DNA of 64,000 nt from an uncultured Lachnospiraceae bacterium (GCA_947164605.1 CAMUXE010000008.1:1-64000); one strand, 5' to 3'; positions 45,856 through 54,875 are shown, counted from the stretch's first letter. A program made the numbers and translations. Notes: generated by a model not told the origin, from the letters alone.

Positions 45856-45966
45856 ATGCCAAAAAATCGCGAGAACTCGGCCAAGGCGGAAAATGAGGTC
45901 AATGCGGCCGATGTGGCCAAGGCTGAGAATTCGGCCAAGGCGGCATTTTTGGCAGAGGCGGAAAAC
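45856..45966. repeat. Degenerate GC-richer repeats after a thioesterase gene
   Basis: Variants of CGGCCAAGGCGGAAAA recur five or six times between the thiC promoter and the stop codon of the minus-strand thioesterase. The base composition is clearly higher in GC than its surroundings. Both strands read open over part of it with Ala-rich sequence, but no ribosome site supports translation. Confidence 0.6.
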
Positions 45967-46383
45967 TTACTTATTTTCACTCAAGGCATCGAGCATGATT
46001 TTATCCAGGTCTGGTCTTTCTCTTCTAAGAGAGATGGGCTGGCCGTTTTGTAAGAAACAGTGCTTTGACTCAGCTATTGTACATATCTCATTATTGGTCT
46101 TGTTGAAAAATTCGTAGGAAAATTCAATTACTATGCTGTTGTAGGATTTGACTTTTACGCCTATCTCAACCAAATCGTTATACTGACAAGTCTTTTTGTA
46201 ATCAAGGCTGATAGAAACGACAGGGGAGATGATTCCAAGAGCTTCTACTTCCTTGTAGCCAAGCCCCATCTGATCTAAATAGGCAGTTCTTGCCTCTTCC
46301 ATCCACTTCACATAATTTGAGTGATGAATTATATGCATCTGATCTGTCTCGTGATACTGGGCTCTTCTTATATATTTAAACAT
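45967..46383 (-). CDS. YbgC/FadM-type acyl-CoA thioesterase
   Basis: A 138-residue hotdog-fold enzyme. YHETDQMHIIHHSNYVKWME contains the catalytic Asp (in TDQM) and family HxNYxxW pattern. YKKTCQYNDLVEIGVKVKSY and ESKHCFLQNGQP complete the fold. It hydrolyses short or aromatic acyl-CoA thioesters. The exact substrate is unknown. GGAGGT precedes the ATG. Three identical 22-bp repeats lie between it and the upstream zinc-ribbon gene and may contain its promoter. Confidence 0.9.
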   Translation of the reverse strand: MFKYIRRAQYHETDQMHIIHHSNYVKWMEEARTAYLDQMGLGYKEVEALGIISPVVSISLDYKKTCQYNDLVEIGVKVKSYNSIVIEFSYEFFNKTNNEICTIAESKHCFLQNGQPISLRRERPDLDKIMLDALSENK

Positions 46384-46406
46384 ATTACCTCCGCTTAAAT
46401 TAAAAA

Positions 46407-46472
46407 TTGATATATTTTGAAATAATTATTGATATATTTTGAAATAATTATTGATATATTTTGAAATAATTA
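46407..46472. repeat. Three identical 22-bp tandem repeats
   Basis: TTGATATATTTTGAAATAAT plus TA is repeated three times without change. The array separates the zinc-ribbon gene's stop from the thioesterase ribosome site. Perfect identity implies a recent expansion. Confidence 0.97.
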
Positions 46473-46483
46473 GGGTCTTTTAC

Positions 46484-47539
46484 TTAATGGCTTGTTTTTA
46501 CCAGGCTCCAAGAGTGAAGAGGTCCTATAGGCTTGCCACAGTAAGCACACTCCTTGCTAGTTGCATCGATTGAGGCACCACAGGAAGGACAGCGCATGAT
46601 GTTAATACCGTTTTCAAGTCTTATACTTCTCTCGTGTAAATGCATGAAAGTGCTGCTTTCCTCGACATAAGAGGATTTTATTTTGCCATTAATCAGGCTG
46701 ACTAGGCGAATATAGGCCTTAATCTCAATAAAATTTCGATTGTCCTTTCGATAATCTTTTAATTCGTCATAATCAATAATGTCAAAATCAATTATATTGT
46801 TTTCGTTTCCGTAGTAGTAGTGGCTGAGTTCATAAATATAATTGTTGTAGAATTCTTTTTTATTAATTCCACTTCTGGCCCAAAAGGCACGTTGCTCCTC
46901 ATTTTTAGCCTCTTTTTTTCTTGTGTAATAAAAATAGGCCAGGCTCTTGCCTCTGGTGTCGTTGACATAGAAAATCAAGTAGAGGATGGCAGTCATAATT
47001 GCTGCGTAGATAAAACATTTGCCGATATCTATTGAATTAAAGGTCTTTGAAGTAAGCCTGATAAAGGCAGTAGAAGCAAGGAGACTGATTGCCAAGTCCA
47101 CAATAAGGTAGATGAGCTTGTAGAATGAATTACGGTAGACCAGGTCGTAGCCCTTTTTGTCACTGTTGTCGTTGTCATTGAAATCAATATTATAGTTGAC
47201 TCCACAGTAAGGGCAGGAGTCGGCAAATGCTTTGATAGGCCCTGTGACTCCACAGTTTGGACAAGTGAAGTCAGCATTTGACTCGTCACTTTCTGCCAGT
47301 ACATTCTTTGCGGAAACATAGGTGTAGGCAATGCGCGAGTCAAAGTTTAATTCAGAGGATAAAAGCTTGCCATCTTTAAAATATTCCTTTTTGTGTCTTA
47401 TGCCAGCGATGACTGGCTGATTTTGAGAATTGTCTGTGTTTCTGACAAGAACTTGATCCTTGGAAACATAGTAGGTTCTTATATTGATGCCTAACTTGTC
47501 CAGACGCTTGTGATGTAAGTTTTCTATAAGTGAAGCCAT
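46484..47539 (-). CDS. Membrane protein with two zinc ribbons
   Basis: A 351-residue protein, last in a four-gene operon. CPNC..CPYC (Cys 93, 96, 109, 112) forms one zinc ribbon. Two membrane helices follow (about 135-185: LIYLIVDLAISLLASTAFI and CFIYAAIMTAILYLIFYV). A region of about 200-305 has the look of a Tim44-like or NTF2-like domain (FIEIKAYIRLVSLINGKIKS). A second ribbon CPSC..CAYC lies near the C-terminus. No family is named with confidence. It starts five nucleotides after the stop of the small Gly/Asn-rich gene, so both are co-translated. It may anchor or receive the product of the radical SAM protein. Confidence 0.72.
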   Translation of the reverse strand: MASLIENLHHKRLDKLGINIRTYYVSKDQVLVRNTDNSQNQPVIAGIRHKKEYFKDGKLLSSELNFDSRIAYTYVSAKNVLAESDESNADFTCPNCGVTGPIKAFADSCPYCGVNYNIDFNDNDNSDKKGYDLVYRNSFYKLIYLIVDLAISLLASTAFIRLTSKTFNSIDIGKCFIYAAIMTAILYLIFYVNDTRGKSLAYFYYTRKKEAKNEEQRAFWARSGINKKEFYNNYIYELSHYYYGNENNIIDFDIIDYDELKDYRKDNRNFIEIKAYIRLVSLINGKIKSSYVEESSTFMHLHERSIRLENGINIMRCPSCGASIDATSKECAYCGKPIGPLHSWSLVKTSH

Positions 47540-47544
47540 GATTA

Positions 47545-47922
47545 TTACCTGTTGTTATTGTTGTTGTTGTTATTATTGTTATTGTTGTTATTGTTGTTAG
47601 ATGAGCCGCCGGAGAAGCCACCACCAAAGGATGAGCCGCCACCATGGTAGCTGTTATGTGGCCAGCTGATTGTCAGCTTCTGACCGCTTATATTAAGACC
47701 AAGAAATTGTGTAGATGTACGTCTTGCAGGGATGACCTCGACAAGAAGGGAGGCGTTAAATATTGCAATTTGCTTAGAATCAGCTACTAGAGCAAAGTGG
47801 TCTAGCTTGTTCATATAGTCATAAATGCGGTCTATTTCAGCCCTTGTGACTTCGTATCTCCTTATAATTTCCAAACAGTTATGGTGATTGATTAACTCAT
47901 TGTATGTTTCAGGCTTTTTCAT
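47545..47922 (-). CDS. Small protein with Gly-rich segment and 16-residue Asn run
   Basis: A 125-residue protein. Residues 1-90 are a soluble domain of unknown family (YNELINHHNCLEIIRRYEVT; FNASLLVEVIPARR). Residues 93-108 are Gly/Ser/Phe rich (HGGGSSFGGGFSGGSS), followed by sixteen Asn and one Arg. The Asn run is encoded by mixed AAC/AAT codons, a triplet microsatellite at 47551-47598. It lies 37 nt after the radical SAM gene and five before the zinc-ribbon gene. It could be the radical SAM enzyme's substrate, but no leader motif proves this. Confidence 0.7.
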   Translation of the reverse strand: MKKPETYNELINHHNCLEIIRRYEVTRAEIDRIYDYMNKLDHFALVADSKQIAIFNASLLVEVIPARRTSTQFLGLNISGQKLTISWPHNSYHGGGSSFGGGFSGGSSNNNNNNNNNNNNNNNNR

Positions 47923-47959
47923 GTGAAAATCTCCTTTATGTCCTGATTGCTAGGTATTT

Positions 47960-49765
47960 TTAAAGTGCTTCAAAATCGGCATTGGCAACCTCATCCAGGG
48001 AATCCTTGCTGAGGTAGTAGAAGTCCATATTCTGGAAGGGAAGATTGATTGCCTCAATGTGGTAGTAGGCATTATTCTTCTGTTTATTGTAATGATAGTC
48101 CCTCAGAGCGCTAGTAGTGAAGAATATGTTATTGGTCTCAAAGCTGGTTAATTGAGGGGCAAAGCTATGTATAAAGTTTGTCAGATCTATACAGTAGAAG
48201 CCTTCCATGTCAGAATCAGTGCTGTCAAGAACACCCTTGTAGACCTGCTGGCTAGCTATATGACGCTGCTTGCAGCGTCCCTCATCACCATAAGTGACCA
48301 AATCGCCGGATAGGAGCATGATGTAGCAAGAATTGTTTTCTGGATAGTCACATAAGGCTTCGATTAATTCACGGCGCATATAGACCTTTACCTTGCTTTT
48401 GTCAGTAATATAGGCAATTTCTTGCTCGGTTTTTAGCAGCTGAGATGCAAGAGCTGATCTCTTGCCATCAATATCCAGGATGAAGCAATCATCATCATAG
48501 ATATATTTTAGCTTTTGATCCTTCTGAATCAAATCCCTAAGTGAATTTTCCGGGAAAGTCCCACTCGTTTCTATTTCCTCTATCATAGGATTGGAGCTGT
48601 TTCTCATCAGTGAGTTATAGTAGGCAACAAAGGCTGCATTGTTGATATCAGCGCTATAGTTTCTGTCCTTGTAGAGAGCCTGCTGTAACTTGCAGGTATA
48701 GCTTTTATCTGAGTTATAGGCTTTTTTGACAAAAGGACATCCAGTTTTGCAAAGATAGAGATAAGAGCATGAGATACAGTCCTTGTTCAGAGGATGAAGA
48801 TCATGGGCTTCAAAAATTTTTCTCTTGGCAGTGATTAGTATGTCATTGACGCTATCCTTGAATATATTTCCATAGTAGAAGTCAGGATTTTTCTGGCCTC
48901 TGACACAAGAGTAGATATCGCCATTTCTTTCTAGTAAAAAGAACTTTTCTCCACAGTTGTCGCAATTGGAGCAGTAGCTTGGACCAAACTCGTCAAACCA
49001 AGGCCCGTTTACGCCATAGTCTAGGTCACTTCCATCAAACTCCTCATGCATACGATTGTATAGTTCTAATTGCATATCCTCGGACATATGGTGGAGGAGG
49101 GAATTAGAATTGTAATCAAAGCCTATCATGAAATTAAAATCATTCATATCAAGGCAGGTATTTTTGTGAAGGTACTTAATATCCTCGACTATCTCATCCA
49201 AATGTTCAAAATGCTCCTTGAAAATTGTAGCAGAGACCTTCTTTTTGCAAGGAAGGGAAGCTAAGAGCTCAAGGTTTTTTAGGATTTTATCAAGAGTTTT
49301 ATTGCCGCCTTTTGTAAGTCGGTAGGTCTCATGTAGAGAAAAAGGCAGGTCAAGACTGCCTGAAATGGACACATTGAACTCACGTATAGTATCAATGTGC
49401 TTTTCAAGGTCGTATAGATTGGTCTTGATATGTGGTCTGCCGGTCTTGAAACCGGCTGCCTTGATAACTTGAGCATTGGTATCGTAGTAGTCTGATATAT
49501 ATTTAATTAGGTCATGGAAGTCATGCTTGGAGAGGGTTGTAACCTCGCCACCGTGAAGAGAGATATTAAAAGGCATGACTGAGGCCTTTTTAAACTTATC
49601 AATTGCAAAGATAAGAGTGTCGAGCGGGCTTGAGCCAGTCACACTGTTCCTGTTGTCATCTGTCTTATCTCTTGTGTTGTCAGCCAGATAGCAGTAAGAA
49701 CAGCCCATGTTGCAGTTCATAGTAGGAACATAGAGCAGATGAATGAATTTATAATCAGTATCCAT
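47960..49765 (-). CDS. Radical SAM protein with SPASM-like domain
   Basis: A 601-residue enzyme of the anSME/peptide-maturase type. The SAM cluster motif is CNMGCSYC (Cys 18, 22, 25), with GGEVTTL as the SAM contact. A SPASM-type region holds further clusters: CSNCDNCGEKFFLLERNGDI then YSCVRGQ, and CISCSYLYLCKTGCPF with a later YTCKLQ. The last 200 residues are an extra domain I do not recognise. Such enzymes modify peptides or proteins, for instance forming Cys- or C-C crosslinks or formylglycine. Its start overlaps the end of the LRR gene by 11 nt. The likely target lies in the same operon. Confidence 0.88.
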   Translation of the reverse strand: MDTDYKFIHLLYVPTMNCNMGCSYCYLADNTRDKTDDNRNSVTGSSPLDTLIFAIDKFKKASVMPFNISLHGGEVTTLSKHDFHDLIKYISDYYDTNAQVIKAAGFKTGRPHIKTNLYDLEKHIDTIREFNVSISGSLDLPFSLHETYRLTKGGNKTLDKILKNLELLASLPCKKKVSATIFKEHFEHLDEIVEDIKYLHKNTCLDMNDFNFMIGFDYNSNSLLHHMSEDMQLELYNRMHEEFDGSDLDYGVNGPWFDEFGPSYCSNCDNCGEKFFLLERNGDIYSCVRGQKNPDFYYGNIFKDSVNDILITAKRKIFEAHDLHPLNKDCISCSYLYLCKTGCPFVKKAYNSDKSYTCKLQQALYKDRNYSADINNAAFVAYYNSLMRNSSNPMIEEIETSGTFPENSLRDLIQKDQKLKYIYDDDCFILDIDGKRSALASQLLKTEQEIAYITDKSKVKVYMRRELIEALCDYPENNSCYIMLLSGDLVTYGDEGRCKQRHIASQQVYKGVLDSTDSDMEGFYCIDLTNFIHSFAPQLTSFETNNIFFTTSALRDYHYNKQKNNAYYHIEAINLPFQNMDFYYLSKDSLDEVANADFEAL

Positions 49766-51083
49766 AACTATTATCCTCTTCTTGGTATCTCTTTATCTTA
49801 GTTGGAGATTCTTTGAAGGCTCTTGAATTAACAGTTGTTTCCTTTGGAAGGCTTATTTCCTTGAGCGCACTGCAGGATCTAAAAGCGGAAGAACCAATCT
49901 CATTAAGATGGGAATCGGGACCTATACTTACCTTGCTCAAGCTCTTGCAGCCTTCAAAAGCGTGTCCACCTATTCTGGCAACTGAATCTGGAATTGCAAT
50001 CTCTTTAAGGGATTTACAGTCTGTGAAAGTGTCTCCATTTATTTCTGTAAGTCCACTAGAAAGCTTGATATAGCTGAGTTTGCTGCAACCGTAGAAGGAT
50101 TCGCCGCCTAAGGTCCATAGACTGTCAGGCAGTTCGATTGAGCGAATTCCACTATTCTTAAAGGATCCGCCTCCAAGGTAACTGAGATCGTCAGGTAGTT
50201 TAACTTCAGACAAGCTGATGCAGTTTAAGAAGGCCTGACCTCGGATTTCTTTGATTGAATCAGGCAAAGAAACAGTTTTTAAAAATGGCATATTGGAAAA
50301 AGTATTTCCCCTGAGTGAAACAACTGGCTTGCCATTGTGCTCTTCTGGTATCTCAGCGTGATTAAGACTTGATAAGCCTGCAATATAGTATCTTACAGCA
50401 TAACCCTTGTCAGCCTCTTCGTATATGATCTTGGGATTTATAAAGAAAAGACAAGGCAGGACTATAGCTGCGATTAAAAGAATTCTCTTTAAAATTATTG
50501 CTTTCTTGTCTTCAAAGACTTCAAGCTTTAATGACTGAATGAGATTGTCGATATTTTCGTCCCTGCGGGCTAGAATCTGATTAAAGATATAGTTTGGAAT
50601 CTTCTCAGACTTTCTTCCCACCAAGCTTGGCACAGCGAGGAGTATAAGACCTATTAAGTAGGTTGCAATAGGGAAGTGGAAGAAAATCATAGTGGTGTAG
50701 ACCGAAGTTAGGGCTATTGTTATGGATGCCTTTATCCAAAACCTAGTCAAAGTCTTCTTGGTGTATATGTGTTTTGAACTGTAAGAAGAACCTAATGCGG
50801 CATTGATTTTTTCCCTAACGAAGAGCTCCGGGCTTTTTATGTATTGGCTGTCAATATCATCAATGCGAACTAAATCCGCATAGGGTTTAATTACCTCTTG
50901 CTCTTCTTGAGGATCCATATTCTGATTAATGACTGTCTGGAGAGTTTGAGTCATCTGGCCTGCAATCTGAGAAAATTGCCCAAAAGGAGAGCCTTGCTGA
51001 TTGACAGGTTGGCCCTGCTGATTAAATAGCTGATTTTGCTGATTTACAGGCTGACCTTGCTGATTTTGATTAAATTCATTCAT
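49755..51083 (-). CDS. Membrane protein with BspA-type leucine-rich repeats
   Basis: A 442-residue protein, first gene of the operon. The N-terminus is a Gln/Asn/Pro repeat (FNQNQQGQPVNQQ, repeated about three times). A charged cytoplasmic part follows, then membrane helices around 118-155 and 208-225. Residues of about 235-420 hold seven or eight BspA/LRR_5 repeats (KTVSLPDSIKEIRGQAFLNC; EIAIPDSVARIGGHAFEGC). The repeats lie after the last helix and so face the outside or inside depending on topology. BspA repeats bind proteins. A GAGG site precedes the ATG. The gene overlaps the radical SAM gene. Confidence 0.82.
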   Translation of the reverse strand: MNEFNQNQQGQPVNQQNQLFNQQGQPVNQQGSPFGQFSQIAGQMTQTLQTVINQNMDPQEEQEVIKPYADLVRIDDIDSQYIKSPELFVREKINAALGSSYSSKHIYTKKTLTRFWIKASITIALTSVYTTMIFFHFPIATYLIGLILLAVPSLVGRKSEKIPNYIFNQILARRDENIDNLIQSLKLEVFEDKKAIILKRILLIAAIVLPCLFFINPKIIYEEADKGYAVRYYIAGLSSLNHAEIPEEHNGKPVVSLRGNTFSNMPFLKTVSLPDSIKEIRGQAFLNCISLSEVKLPDDLSYLGGGSFKNSGIRSIELPDSLWTLGGESFYGCSKLSYIKLSSGLTEINGDTFTDCKSLKEIAIPDSVARIGGHAFEGCKSLSKVSIGPDSHLNEIGSSAFRSCSALKEISLPKETTVNSRAFKESPTKIKRYQEEDNSYGY

Positions 51084-51419
51084 GATTAAACCTCTTAAAT
51101 TATGTATAAATCAATTTTTATATTATTTATTATAATTTCAATATTATAACACATTTTGTGTATCTGCGGGCAATTTGAAAAAATACTGCAATTAAAAGAG
51201 CTAAGCTAAAAAACTTATTAACATAAGATGAGCTTTTTATGTTAGTATTAAAATAAGTATGGCTAGAACTTATGCTTGTACGACCTATAATTGAAATAAA
51301 TTATAAAGTAAATTAGGAAAGAAAATAGGAAAGTAAGTAAGATAGAAAATAAGAAAGAAACGGATTTAGAAATCCATGATCTAATACATTAGGTGAATAA
51401 GTAGGAAACAAGGTGATTT
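51084..51419. other. Divergent AT-rich intergenic region
   Basis: The region between the LRR operon and the aminotransferase gene holds no gene. A minus-strand TTATAAT (about 51141) is a possible -10 for the operon, though the TTGCCC upstream is spaced by 19 bp. A GA-rich imperfectly repeated stretch (AGGAAAGAAAATAGGAAAG and variants, 51315-51365) precedes the aminotransferase. Confidence 0.5.
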
Positions 51420-52583
51420 ATGAAATTTGATTTTGATAAAAAAGTTGACAGAAAAAATATATATTCGATGAAGTGGAATGTCGGCCAGGATGAGCTTCCT
51501 ATGTGGGTTGCAGATATGGACTTTGAGACGGCTCCTGTTGTAAAAGAGGCCATTCTTGATAGAGCTATGAATGGAACCTTTGGCTATACTGATATTCCGG
51601 ACTCTTGGTATGAGGCCTACCAGAATTGGTGGTCTAGCCGCCATAATTTTGAAATTGAGAAGGATTGGCTTATCTACAGCACAGGTGCGATTCCAACTAT
51701 ATCAAGCACAGTGAGAAAACTCACAAGCCCAGGTGAAAAGGTTCTTGTGATGACGCCTATATATCACATTTTTTTCAATTCCATAGTTAACAATGGTCGT
51801 TTTATAGTAGAAAGCCCACTCCAGTATGAGAATGGGAATTACAGCGTAGATTATGAGGATCTTGAAGAGAAGCTCTCTGATCCACAGCTTAGCCTTATGA
51901 TTATGTGCAATCCTCATAATCCTAATGGCTATATATACAGCAGGGAAGAATTGGCCAAGATTGGCGGCCTTTGCAAGAAATACGGGGTTTATGTTATATC
52001 CGATGAGGTTCACTGTGATTTGCTTGATCCAGGATATGAGTACTGCCCATTTGCCGCTGCTTCCAAGGATTGCCTTGAGATGTCTATCTCTTGCCTTGCT
52101 CCTTCAAAAACCTTCAATATCGCAGGTATCACCACATCAGCAGTTATGGTTTATGACCCAATAATCAGGCATAAGGTTTGGCGTCAGCTCAACACCGATG
52201 AGTGCGGCGAGCCAAATGCATTTGCCGTGACTGTGACGGAGGCGGCTTTCAATCATGGCGGCGAATGGCTCGACGAGCTCAGGGCTTATGTTCTAGGAAA
52301 CAAGGACTATGTGAGGAACTTTATTGGTGAGAAATTGCCAAAGATTAAGGTGGTCAGCGGACATGCGACCTATATGCTTTGGCTTGATATAAGTGCTCTA
52401 TCAGATGATTCAGCTGATTTTGCACAGAGGCTCAGAGACAAGACTGGTCTCTATGTGTCCGATGGTGCGGAGTTCTCAGGCAATGGGAATCGTTTCCTTA
52501 GGATTAACCTTGCCTGTCCTAGGGACTATGTAGTTGAAGCTATGAAGAGACTGGAATACTTTCTTGAGAACTGCGAGTTTTAA
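51420..52583 (+). CDS. PatB/MalY-type PLP aminotransferase (cystathionine beta-lyase)
   Basis: A 387-residue fold-type I PLP enzyme. The opening MKFDFDKKVDRKNIYSMKWN with LPMWVADMDFETAP is typical of PatB/MalY proteins. The PLP lysine is in APSKTFNIAG, and CNPHNPNGY and SDEVHCDLL supply other cofactor contacts. The C-terminal FLRINLACPRDYV has the carboxylate-binding Arg. It cleaves cystathionine or cysteine to pyruvate, ammonia and a thiol, thus linking with MetE in methionine synthesis. AAGGTG precedes the ATG. Confidence 0.94.
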   Translation: MKFDFDKKVDRKNIYSMKWNVGQDELPMWVADMDFETAPVVKEAILDRAMNGTFGYTDIPDSWYEAYQNWWSSRHNFEIEKDWLIYSTGAIPTISSTVRKLTSPGEKVLVMTPIYHIFFNSIVNNGRFIVESPLQYENGNYSVDYEDLEEKLSDPQLSLMIMCNPHNPNGYIYSREELAKIGGLCKKYGVYVISDEVHCDLLDPGYEYCPFAAASKDCLEMSISCLAPSKTFNIAGITTSAVMVYDPIIRHKVWRQLNTDECGEPNAFAVTVTEAAFNHGGEWLDELRAYVLGNKDYVRNFIGEKLPKIKVVSGHATYMLWLDISALSDDSADFAQRLRDKTGLYVSDGAEFSGNGNRFLRINLACPRDYVVEAMKRLEYFLENCEF

Positions 52584-52672
52584 TTGACGAGATTAAATTA
52601 ATTGACTAGATTAGGTTGCTTGACGAGATTGAGCTAAATGGCGAGATTGAGTTAGTTGACGAGATTAGGCAG
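52584..52672 (+). repeat. Five 17-19-bp repeats right after a stop codon
   Basis: Units begin TTGACGAGATTA or a close variant and start on the base after the aminotransferase TAA. No gene or terminator is visible in this stretch. Confidence 0.85.
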
Positions 52673-52725
52673 TATTTATCAGACTAAGCAGGAATGACAC
52701 GGACTTTATTTCAAGAGGTGAGGAT

Positions 52726-54762
52726 TTGAAAAATTATGACATAAGCTTTTTTCTAGATGAGATTAGAAATGGCTTTTACATACCAAGCCGGATAAAGCAG
52801 GCTTGGGCAGCAGAAATGCAGGTCTTATCACTTATAGATGAGATTTGCAGACGACATAAAATCAGATACTATGCGGATTGGGGCAGCTTACTTGCCACAG
52901 TTAGGCATGGGGGATTTATTCCCTGGGATGATGACCTGGATATAGCCATGCGCCGAGATGATTTTGATAAGTTTATGAAGTATGCCAAGGATGAGCTGCC
53001 GGCTGAATTTATGATTCAGAACTATAAGAGCAAGCGAGATCACTGGTATTTTATAAGCAAGGTGACGAATTCGACAAGAATTAATTTCGATGAGAAGCAT
53101 CTTGAGACATATCACAATTTTCCTTGGATAGCCAATGTTGACATCTTTTTGCTGGATTATCTCTATGAGGATGAGGAGCAGGAGAAGGAGCGCTGTGACA
53201 GGTTGATGCACATCTTGTCTATAGCAGAGCTTATAATTAAGAATCTGGACCAGATTGAAGCTCAGGCGCAGGTGGATGGTAAGAAAGCAAGTGTCATACC
53301 TGACCCAAAGCAGACGAGGGCCATGGATGGACCTTTGGATGGCAATCAGAATGGGGCTTTGAATGGCAATCAGGATGGGCTTGCCAAAGAGATATTTGAC
53401 AAAATCAGCCCACTTTTGAACAAACTTGAGGATAGATACGGAGTTGAACTTATGGCTTTTGGGCCCGGCAGCATGAGGAAATTAGCTATAGCCCTCTATG
53501 AGCTTGCGGACTCAATTATGGCAGAGGTGCCTGCCCAAGGGGCTAGCAAGCTAGGGCAGATTTATCCTTGGGGACTAAAGGGGAGTCCGGGTTTTCTAGT
53601 GTCTGATTATGGAGATGGAATTGAGCTGCACTATGAAGATGGTACTATGCCTCTTCCTGTGGCCTACAATAAGGTAGTCGCTTCCAAGTATGGTAATTTT
53701 ATGGAAATCCACAAGATATGGGGTGGCCATAATTATCCATTTTTTAACACTCAGAGAAAAAATTTTGAAGAGAGCGCTGGCATCAAATATCCTGAATATG
53801 AGATACCGCTTGAGATTCCAAAGAAGGATAAGTCTTATGAGGAGTCCATGAAGGCAGTTCTAAGTCAGGCTAGGGATTATATATTGAGCCAGTTGCAGAC
53901 TGAAAACTTCAACCCTGCTGAATTACAGGATTTGGCCATTATGATGGGTGAGCTTCTTGAAAATGATGCAAATATGCAAGTTAAGAGGCAAAAGAGAAAT
54001 CTTGCAATTGTGGAAGGCTTGGAGAATTTCTGTGAAAGCTTATATCTAGGCCATGGACAGATTGAAAGCTTTGAAAAGGCCAGCCTTATGCTGGATGAGA
54101 GCGTGCTCAGTGTAAAGACGGCGCTCTTTCTTATCACTAAGGGCAAGTTGAAAGCTCTAATGCCTTATATAAGGGATTCTATAAGAGATGGATATGATGT
54201 GACGCTAGTAAACCTTCCAATATTTGAGAAGGACTGTTATGGCCAAATCAAGGGCCAGCCTTGCTTTGAGGATTTGAGCTCTTTGAAAGAGGAAATAGAG
54301 CCTGACCTTGGAACTGAATTGAGACAGGGAGCTGAGCCTAGCTGCGGGGACTTGAAAGAGGAAATAGAGCCTGACCTTGCAAGGGTTTCAATTGTGCCTT
54401 ATGAGGACTATAAAATAGGCTTCGAGCATCCAGATCTGACCTACACGGCTGAGCAGTATGATGAGGCTAACCCAGTTTACTCGATTCCTCAGGATTACTA
54501 CACAAGCTTAATTGTGAAATTTACAGACCAGCTGATTTTGCTGGCACCGTCGGGCCTTACAGAGTTTGGTCCTGAAGATTTGGTAGATTATTTTAATCTG
54601 TCTAGTTTTGTAAAGAGTCCAGGTTTTGTCTATGCTGACAAAATTTTGACTCAATCAGAAAATATGAAAAAACAATACCTGACTAAATTGAGGCAAATGC
54701 TTAATTTAGAGGGGGCAGACCTGGAGAATCTGCTATCCTTTTATGAGGGTAAATTGTTTTGA
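52726..54762 (+). CDS. LicD-family protein with a long C-terminal extension
   Basis: A 678-residue protein. The LicD domain (about 20-145) shows RYYADWGSLLATVRHGGFIP and WDDDLDIAMRRDDF, the acidic metal-binding motif, and VDIFLLDYL. LicD proteins attach phosphocholine or similar groups to surface glycans. The rest, about 500 residues, is not recognised. It contains two short internal duplications: DGNQNGALNGNQDG (about 205-218), and KEEIEPDL, which appears twice about 23 residues apart (about 525-550). The start is a TTG at 52726 behind GAGGTGAGG. The only near alternatives are internal. It may be transcribed with the J-like/TPR gene, since no terminator is visible between them. Confidence 0.82.
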   Translation: MKNYDISFFLDEIRNGFYIPSRIKQAWAAEMQVLSLIDEICRRHKIRYYADWGSLLATVRHGGFIPWDDDLDIAMRRDDFDKFMKYAKDELPAEFMIQNYKSKRDHWYFISKVTNSTRINFDEKHLETYHNFPWIANVDIFLLDYLYEDEEQEKERCDRLMHILSIAELIIKNLDQIEAQAQVDGKKASVIPDPKQTRAMDGPLDGNQNGALNGNQDGLAKEIFDKISPLLNKLEDRYGVELMAFGPGSMRKLAIALYELADSIMAEVPAQGASKLGQIYPWGLKGSPGFLVSDYGDGIELHYEDGTMPLPVAYNKVVASKYGNFMEIHKIWGGHNYPFFNTQRKNFEESAGIKYPEYEIPLEIPKKDKSYEESMKAVLSQARDYILSQLQTENFNPAELQDLAIMMGELLENDANMQVKRQKRNLAIVEGLENFCESLYLGHGQIESFEKASLMLDESVLSVKTALFLITKGKLKALMPYIRDSIRDGYDVTLVNLPIFEKDCYGQIKGQPCFEDLSSLKEEIEPDLGTELRQGAEPSCGDLKEEIEPDLARVSIVPYEDYKIGFEHPDLTYTAEQYDEANPVYSIPQDYYTSLIVKFTDQLILLAPSGLTEFGPEDLVDYFNLSSFVKSPGFVYADKILTQSENMKKQYLTKLRQMLNLEGADLENLLSFYEGKLF

Positions 54763-54787
54763 TAAAAGGCCTTTATTTAAGTTATGA

Positions 54788-54875
54788 ATCATGACTGATT
54801 CATGCGGGGATTATGACAGATTCATGCGAGGATTATGACAGATTCATGTGAGAATCATGACTGATTTACGCGAGG
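54788..54875 (+). repeat. Four 22-bp repeats between licD-like and J-like genes
   Basis: Units of ATTATGACAGATTCATGCGAGG or close variants follow each other exactly. The array ends 20 nt before the ribosome site (TTGGAGG) of the next gene, so it lies in that gene's 5' untranslated region if the two are co-transcribed. Confidence 0.92.

Noticed and set aside
45824-46117. Plus-strand frames with Ala/Arg/Lys-rich sequence over the repeats between thiC and the thioesterase
   Set aside because: They arise from the degenerate CGGCCAAGGCGG repeats, overlap the minus-strand thioesterase, and have no ribosome site.
46407-46472. Three 22-bp repeats as a possible CRISPR array
   Set aside because: The units are directly adjacent without spacers and no cas gene is present.
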